NCBI RefSeq assembly: GCF_014648435.1 | Contig: NZ_BMRC01000003.1 | Span: forward strand, 310,001 to 374,000 | Source of the DNA: Nonomuraea spiralis | Lineage (GTDB): Bacteria; Actinomycetota; Actinomycetes; Streptosporangiales; Streptosporangiaceae | Length of the DNA: 64,000 bases | Direction: 5' to 3' | Shown here: positions 59,906-64,000 of the stretch, piece by piece | Position numbering within the stretch: position 1 is the stretch's first letter | Layout of the letters: every line of letters starts with the position of its first letter | Notes under the pieces: generated by a model | Told to the model about the DNA's origin: nothing | The model's database searches: none | The model's input: only the letters and a program-made list of their open reading frames with translations | Position numbers and translations under genes: made by a program

Positions 59906-59994
59906 TGATGCTTAGATGCGCCGGACGGGCCGTTGGTTGCGGGGAATGACCACAGGTCCCCCGCGCGCCTCGGGGGACCCATGCGTCATGATCA

Positions 59995-60549
59995 TTATGC
60001 CAGCTTCCTGGATCTTGCCTGCCATTCCGGCCGCAGCACCGACATCGTCACGGCGTCGTGCCACTCGCCGTCCCACAGCAGGTCGTCCCGCAGCACGCCC
60101 TCCTCGACGAAGCCGATCTTCTTGTAGACGTGCCGGGCCCGGTCGTTGAAGGCGTAGACGCCGAGGCTGATCCGGTGCAGCGGCGTCGTGGCGAAGGCGT
60201 GGTCGAGGAGCAGCTCGATCGCCTCGGTGCCGTAGCCCTTGCCGAAGACCCGGGAGCCGAGCAGCGCGATGCGCAGATTGCACGACAGGTTGTGCCGGTT
60301 GAGCTCGTTGAGCACGATCTCGCCCACGTACTCGTCGTCGGCCATGATCGCCAGGTCGAGGCGGTCGGCATGGTCCCCTCTCGTGGTGTACCACTGGCGG
60401 GCCGCCTCGTGGTCGATCTCGCCGTGCGAGCCTGTCAGGCGGGCCACCTCCGGATCGCTGACCAGCGTGAACAGGCCCTCGACGTGCTCAGGGCCAACGG
60501 GGAGCAACGTGACGCGCTCCCCCTTCAAGGTGGGTTTCTCAGCGAACAT
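59995..60549 (-). CDS. GNAT family N-acetyltransferase (RimJ/RimL-like)
   Basis: A 184-aa acetyltransferase. The acetyl-CoA-binding loop is R-V-F-G-K-G-Y-G-T-E-A, followed by L-G-V-Y-A-F-N-D-R-A-R-H-V-Y-K-K-I-G-F, the classic RimJ/RimL C-terminal pattern. The substrate (protein N-terminus or small amine) is unknown. It lies 12 bp downstream of the shikimate-kinase-like gene and may share its transcript. Confidence 0.9.
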   Translation of the reverse strand: MFAEKPTLKGERVTLLPVGPEHVEGLFTLVSDPEVARLTGSHGEIDHEAARQWYTTRGDHADRLDLAIMADDEYVGEIVLNELNRHNLSCNLRIALLGSRVFGKGYGTEAIELLLDHAFATTPLHRISLGVYAFNDRARHVYKKIGFVEEGVLRDDLLWDGEWHDAVTMSVLRPEWQARSRKLA

Positions 60550-60561
60550 CCCTTCTGGGTA

Positions 60562-61071
60562 TCAGCCCTGGTCACCGCCGGGCAAACTCATTTTCCGCAA
60601 CACCTCGTCGCGTACCTCCTCGGGGGTCTGCACGCCGACGTCGCAGGTCAGGTCCGCCACCTGCCGGAAGTAGCGTTCGCGCCGGGCCCGCATCTCCGCC
60701 GGGTGGAACTCCGGGCGGTGCGCGCCCGACTCCATGCGTTCGGCCAGGAGGGCGTCGTCGGCGTCCACCCAGAGCACGAACGCCTCGCGCAGCGCCGCAC
60801 GCACCCGGGGGTCCTCGACCGTGCTGGCCGCCGCCGCGATCACCTTCGGCTCGCCCGCCAGCGCCGCCAGCACGTGCTCGGCCTCGTACCGGTGGAGCGC
60901 GTCGGCCCCTTCGCGGCCGGCGATCTGCGCCGCCGTGCCGCCGTGCTCCTTCTCCAGGAACGGGTCGCTGTCGGTGAACGGGAGGCCCAGCGCGGCGGCG
61001 ATGAGCCGGCCCGCGGTCGTCTTACCCGATCCCATCAGCCCGATCACCACGACTGGTTTGTTTTTCGACAT
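60562..61071 (-). CDS. Shikimate kinase-like P-loop kinase
   Basis: A 169-aa NMP-kinase-fold enzyme with Walker A G-L-M-G-S-G-K-T-T, substrate-binding D-S-D (about 34-36), and an LID-region Arg pair. The overall pattern is close to shikimate kinase/gluconokinase. It is not next to aroB or other aromatic-pathway genes, so it may be a paralogue with another small-molecule substrate. ATG 61071. It is divergent from the DUF6458 gene with 38 bp between the starts. Confidence 0.8.
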   Translation of the reverse strand: MSKNKPVVVIGLMGSGKTTAGRLIAAALGLPFTDSDPFLEKEHGGTAAQIAGREGADALHRYEAEHVLAALAGEPKVIAAAASTVEDPRVRAALREAFVLWVDADDALLAERMESGAHRPEFHPAEMRARRERYFRQVADLTCDVGVQTPEEVRDEVLRKMSLPGGDQG

Positions 61072-61079
61072 GTGGATAG
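61055..61079 (+). promoter_or_regulatory. Possible sigma-B-type promoter for the DUF6458-ChaB pair
   Basis: GGTTT (61055-61059), a 14-bp spacer, then GGATAG (61074-61079). It resembles the general-stress sigma consensus GTTT-N14-GGGTAT. It lies about 30 bp before the DUF6458 start and overlaps the start codon of the divergent kinase gene. Confidence 0.4.
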
Positions 61080-61109
61080 AGGTTCCTTCGTGTCAAGGAG
61101 GTAAATCTG

Positions 61110-61391
61110 ATGACCATCGCCGGAAGCATCATCCTCATCATGCTCGGTGCGATCCTCACCTGGGCCGTCGAGTTCGACCTCGCCGGCCTCGACATCAACG
61201 TCGTCGGCGTCATCCTCATGCTCGGTGGCCTGGCGGGGCTGCTGTTCGGCATCTACCGGATCAGCGTCACCCGCAGGGCGGTCGGCCCCATCGACGAGCC
61301 GGTGCACCGGCACGACGTCTACGAGGAGCCGGAGACCCGCAGGACCACGGTCTACGAGGAGCGCCGCCATTACGACGAACCGCCGATCTAG
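61110..61391 (+). CDS. Small membrane protein (DUF6458 type)
   Basis: A 93-aa protein with two hydrophobic helices (about 4-24 and 28-50) and a highly charged tail rich in Glu, Arg and Tyr. This pattern matches the DUF6458 family of actinobacterial small membrane proteins of unknown function. A strong AAGGAGG ribosome site precedes ATG 61110. It lies 13 bp before the ChaB-like gene, so the two form a small operon. Confidence 0.85.
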   Translation: MTIAGSIILIMLGAILTWAVEFDLAGLDINVVGVILMLGGLAGLLFGIYRISVTRRAVGPIDEPVHRHDVYEEPETRRTTVYEERRHYDEPPI

Positions 61392-61404
61392 GAGGTGAAT
61401 CGAC

Positions 61405-61890
61405 ATGCCAGCTGTCATCGAGCTGCCGTCGACCATCAAGCGTTCGCCGAAGAAGGCACAGAACACGTGGGTCAAAGCCCATGACTCCGCCGTCCGGGAG
61501 TACGGAGAGGGCCGGCGCGCGCACATGACCGCGTTCGCCGCGCTCAAGCACTCCTTCGAGAAGGTCGGGGACCACTGGGAGCCCAAGGAGCAGAAGGGAC
61601 CGTCCGACAAGGGCGCCGCCCGCTCCGGCAGGACCGCCGAAGGCGTGGACGCCAACGCCAGCAAGGAGCACTTGCAGGGCGTGGCGTCCAGGCTCGGGGT
61701 GGTCGGCCGATCCAGGATGACCAAGACGGAACTGGTGGACGCCATCAAGAAGGCCAACAGGAGGGCCACGACGAAGGCCGCTACGAAGGCCATGGCGAAG
61801 GCCACGCCGAAGGCTATGGCGAAGGCCACGACGAAGAAGGCCACGACGACGAAGGCCACGACGAAGAAGGCCACGACGAAGGCCCGCTAG
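61405..61890 (+). CDS. ChaB / Rho_N protein with histone H1-like Lys-Ala-Thr tail
   Basis: A 161-aa basic protein in three parts. Residues 5-60 are a ChaB domain (L-P-S-T-I-K-R-S-P-K-K-A-Q, then A-A-L-K-H-S-F-E-K). Residues 85-117 are a Rho_N/SAP-like segment (S-K-E-H-L-Q-G-V-A-S-R-L-G-V ... M-T-K-T-E-L-V-D-A-I-K-K-A). The last ~45 residues are a repetitive A-T-K-K-A-T-T / A-M-A-K-A-T-P-K tail. The tail resembles eukaryotic H1 and actinobacterial HupB tails and predicts nonspecific DNA binding. GGAGGTG precedes ATG 61405. The DNA of the tail is a short-period repeat. Confidence 0.87.
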   Translation: MPAVIELPSTIKRSPKKAQNTWVKAHDSAVREYGEGRRAHMTAFAALKHSFEKVGDHWEPKEQKGPSDKGAARSGRTAEGVDANASKEHLQGVASRLGVVGRSRMTKTELVDAIKKANRRATTKAATKAMAKATPKAMAKATTKKATTTKATTKKATTKAR

Positions 61891-61895
61891 TTCCT

Positions 61896-63725
61896 TCACA
61901 ACAACCGCTTGACCGCCGCGGCGATCGCGTGGCGGTCTATGCGGGCGTCCGCGAGCTGTTCCTCCGGGGTCGCCGACCCGGGCAACCCGGTCACCGCGAG
62001 CTTCACCACCCGCGGGCCGAGCTCGCTGACGGCGTCGAGCACGGCGTCGCCGAGCCCGCCCTCCAGCCGGTGGTCCTCGACGGTGATCAGGTTGCCCGTG
62101 GTAGTGGCCGCCTCCACCAGCACCGCCGCGTCCACCGGCTTGACCGAGTACAGGTCGATCACGCCGACCGGGACGCCGGCGTCCTTCAGCTCGTCGGCCG
62201 CCGCCAGCGCCTCGTGCACCGTGATCCCCGCCGCCACGATCGTGGCCCGGTCCTCGTCGGAGCGCCGGAGCACCCGCGAGCCGCCCACCGGGAAACGTTC
62301 GCCGGGCGGGTAGATGACCGGCGTGTCCCCTCGGGTGGTGCGCAGGTAGGACACCCCTGACACCTCCGCCATCTCGACGGTGAGTGCCGCCGCCTGGTTG
62401 GCGTCGCACGGGTAGAGCACCGTGCTGCCGTACACGGACCGCATCATGGCCAGGTCCTCCAGGCCCATCTGCGAGGGGCCGTCCTCGCCGATCGACACGC
62501 CCGCGTGCGAGCCGACCAGCCGGATCGACGCCTGGCTCACGCCGGCCATCCTGATGAAGTCGTGCGCCCTGGTCAGGAACGCCGCGAAGGTCGCCGCGTA
62601 CGGGATCCAGCCGCGTACCGCAAGGCCGACGGCCGCCGCCACGAGCTGCTGCTCGGCGATGTACATCTCGAAGAACCGCTCGGGGAACGCCTCGGCGAAC
62701 TCCTGGGTCTTGGTCGAGTCGGCCACCTCGCCGTCCAGCGCCACCACGTCGCCGCGGGCCGCGCCGAGCGCCGCCAGCGCCGCGCCGAACGCGGTCCTGG
62801 TCGCCGCCCGCTCGCCCACCTGGTACTCCGGCACCGCCGCCGGGCTGGTGTCGAAGTGGTACGGCTCGGCCTCGCCCTCCGGCCGTTGCACGTCCACCCG
62901 CACGCTGCGCGGCCCGCCCAGCTCGTCGACGGCCTTGTCGGGATCCTTGAGCGCCTTGCCGTGCGCGCCCTCCCGGTTCTCGACCTCGACGACCCCTTCG
63001 CCCTTGCGGGTCTTGGCCAGGATCACGGTGGGCCGGCGGCGGGTGTTGCCGGCGTCGGCGAGCGCGAAGTCGATCTGCCCGGGGTCGTGCCCGTCGATCT
63101 CGATCGTGTGCCAGCCGAACGCGCCGAACCTGCGCGCGTACGCCCCCGTGTCCCATCCATGCCGTGTGGGGCCGCGCTGGCCCAGCCGGTTCACGTCCAC
63201 GATCACCGTCAGATTGGCCAGCCCCTCGGTGCCCGCGTGCTCGGCCGCCTCCCAGATGGACCCCTCGGCCAGCTCGCTGTCACCGCACAACACCCACACC
63301 CGGTACGGCAGCCGTTCCAGCCGCCCGGCCATCGCCACGCCCACGCCGACCGGCAGCCCCTGCCCGAGCGAGCCGGTGGCCACGTCCACCCAGGGCAGCC
63401 GGGGGGTGGGGTGCCCCTCCAGAAGGCTTCCCCTGCGGCGGAAGGACAGCAGCTCGTCGTCGTCGATGACCTTCGCCGCCTTGTAGAGCGAGTAGAGGAG
63501 GGGCGAGGCGTGACCCTTGGAGAAGATCAGATGGTCGTTGCCGGGGTTGTCGGGGTGCTCGAAGTCGTAGCGCAGATGACAGGAGAACAGCACGGCCATC
63601 AGGTCCGCCGCCGACATGGACGAGGTGGGGTGCCCGGAACCGGCCGCGGCGGCGGCGCGTACGGAGTCGACGCGCAGTTGTGCGGCCAGTTCGGTCAAGT
63701 ACTGGAGATCGCGTTCAGGCATCAT
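61896..63725 (-). CDS. tkt: Transketolase, animal-type (short) form
   Basis: A 609-aa thiamine-diphosphate enzyme that transfers two-carbon ketol units in the pentose phosphate pathway. ThDP/Mg motif: G-D-S-E-L-A-E-G-S-I-W-E-A ... N-R-L-G-Q. The S-G-H-P-T-S-S-M-S-A-A-D-L-M-A-V-L-F and D-V-A-T-G-S-L-G-Q-G-L segments and the total length match metazoan TKT (about 620 aa) rather than the 660-700 aa bacterial/yeast form. Two ATGs (63725 and 63722) compete; GGGAGGG fits the second better. A separate, classical transketolase is probably encoded elsewhere. Confidence 0.9.
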   Translation of the reverse strand: MMPERDLQYLTELAAQLRVDSVRAAAAAGSGHPTSSMSAADLMAVLFSCHLRYDFEHPDNPGNDHLIFSKGHASPLLYSLYKAAKVIDDDELLSFRRRGSLLEGHPTPRLPWVDVATGSLGQGLPVGVGVAMAGRLERLPYRVWVLCGDSELAEGSIWEAAEHAGTEGLANLTVIVDVNRLGQRGPTRHGWDTGAYARRFGAFGWHTIEIDGHDPGQIDFALADAGNTRRRPTVILAKTRKGEGVVEVENREGAHGKALKDPDKAVDELGGPRSVRVDVQRPEGEAEPYHFDTSPAAVPEYQVGERAATRTAFGAALAALGAARGDVVALDGEVADSTKTQEFAEAFPERFFEMYIAEQQLVAAAVGLAVRGWIPYAATFAAFLTRAHDFIRMAGVSQASIRLVGSHAGVSIGEDGPSQMGLEDLAMMRSVYGSTVLYPCDANQAAALTVEMAEVSGVSYLRTTRGDTPVIYPPGERFPVGGSRVLRRSDEDRATIVAAGITVHEALAAADELKDAGVPVGVIDLYSVKPVDAAVLVEAATTTGNLITVEDHRLEGGLGDAVLDAVSELGPRVVKLAVTGLPGSATPEEQLADARIDRHAIAAAVKRLL

Positions 63726-63838
63726 GACCCTCCCTAGTGAGTTTCACGCCGCCTACCCCCTGCGGGCCGCTTAAGTCGGCCCTGACGCCATCTCGCCGCG
63801 TAGGGGACGAGGCCGGGGGCCGGGGGCCAGGTCGGGGG

Positions 63839-64000
63839 TCAGCGGGTGAGGCGGCGGGCGGCCGTCAGGGTGGCCGCCGCGCCGGCCGCGGCCAGCAGTA
63901 CGGCGCGGCGGTGCTGGGAGAGCCACACCTGGGGGCTGTGGCTGTGGGAACGGCGGTCGAAGGTGCCGTGCGCGCCGTAGTCCTTGTCCTCGTCGGCTGG
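63839..64000 (-). CDS. C-terminal end of a protein cut by the window edge
   Basis: An open minus-strand frame runs from the right edge to a TGA at 63841-63839, giving the last 53 residues. It contains D-Y-G-A-H-G-T-F-D-R-R-S, then a tryptophan and an Ala/Leu-rich hydrophobic segment, and ends A-R-R-L-T-R. The G-A-H-G-x-F-D pattern resembles the C-terminal extension of some actinobacterial SDR oxidoreductases, but this is a weak resemblance. Confidence 0.5.
   Translation of the reverse strand, partial: PADEDKDYGAHGTFDRRSHSHSPQVWLSQHRRAVLLAAAGAAATLTAARRLTR

Noticed and set aside
61750-61890. Possible minisatellite or CRISPR repeat
   Set aside because: It encodes the Lys/Ala/Thr-rich tail of the ChaB/Rho_N protein in frame. 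The period is irregular, with no spacers.

Overview
The window is 64 kb of very GC-rich chromosome. Genes are densely packed, often with ATGA, GTGA or TGATG start/stop overlaps, and GTG and TTG starts and apparently leaderless genes are common. The gene set (FadR/IclR/LacI/SorC-controlled sugar ABC operons without their own ATPase, large LuxR-type STAND regulator, PASTA-less Ser/Thr kinases, IdeR-type iron box, DUF4429, DUF6458, ChaB) fits an actinobacterium, most likely a Streptosporangiaceae/Nonomuraea-like organism. That placement is inferred from gene content and style, not from a marker gene. The only RNA gene I can support fully is a tRNA-Lys(CTT).

Layout. 1-5.3 kb: tail of a wall-hydrolase-like protein, a GH1 beta-glucosidase with a divergent TetR gene, an aldo/keto reductase and MerR regulator facing away from two near-identical MerR operators, and a penicillin-binding-protein paralogue that has lost all three active-site motifs. 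5.3-8.9 kb: a 785-aa STAND/LuxR regulator and a shortened AMP-ligase remnant. 8.9-12.1 kb: a CUT1 sugar importer behind a perfect LacI-type palindrome. 12.1-20.8 kb: a seven-gene, translationally coupled leftward operon (sugar-binding protein, ATPase, permease, two FGGY kinases, histidine phosphatase, 2-hydroxyacid dehydrogenase) under a SorC-family regulator, with matching operators at both promoters. 20.9-30.2 kb: ArsR/MFS pair, LacI regulator, CynX-type MFS with an iron box in its 3' end, FhuF-like iron reductase, cysteine dioxygenase, a 110-bp tandem repeat, an amidohydrolase, a second LacI regulator preceded by three tandem operators, and an ammonia-lyase homologue with an altered MIO triad.

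30.2-39.5 kb is mostly household and hypothetical genes: holin-like membrane protein, ApbE, OsmC, a cluster of three G-loop hairpins, nucleoside hydrolase, tRNA-Lys with an intrinsic terminator, a helicase-associated protein, NADAR, DUF4429 and a small alarmone hydrolase. 39.5-46 kb: FadR regulator and a peptide-type (family 5) ABC importer, including a fused permease-ATPase, with a DHDPS/NAL-family aldolase. 46-52.6 kb: catalase, 2-keto-3-deoxygluconate-type kinase with IclR regulator, and a divergent CUT1 importer. 52.6-60 kb: AlkZ-like protein, FMN-dependent lactate monooxygenase-like enzyme, and two convergent Ser/Thr-kinase genes, the second a kinase / STAND-arm / WD40 fusion. 60-64 kb: GNAT, shikimate-kinase-like kinase, a stress-type pair (DUF6458, ChaB/Rho_N with histone-like tail), an animal-type transketolase and the tail of a last gene.

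Overall this is a carbon-acquisition region: four ABC importers, each paired with its own repressor and recognisable operator, and enzymes for beta-glucosides, a pentose/tetritol-like sugar, and 2-keto-3-deoxy sugar acids. The most unusual items are the enzyme homologues with broken catalytic motifs (PBP, AMP-ligase, ammonia-lyase, kinase), the kinase-STAND-WD40 fusion lacking an NTPase core, the triple G-loop hairpin locus, and the 110-bp tandem repeat. I did not find a CRISPR array, transposase, integrase or complete defence island.
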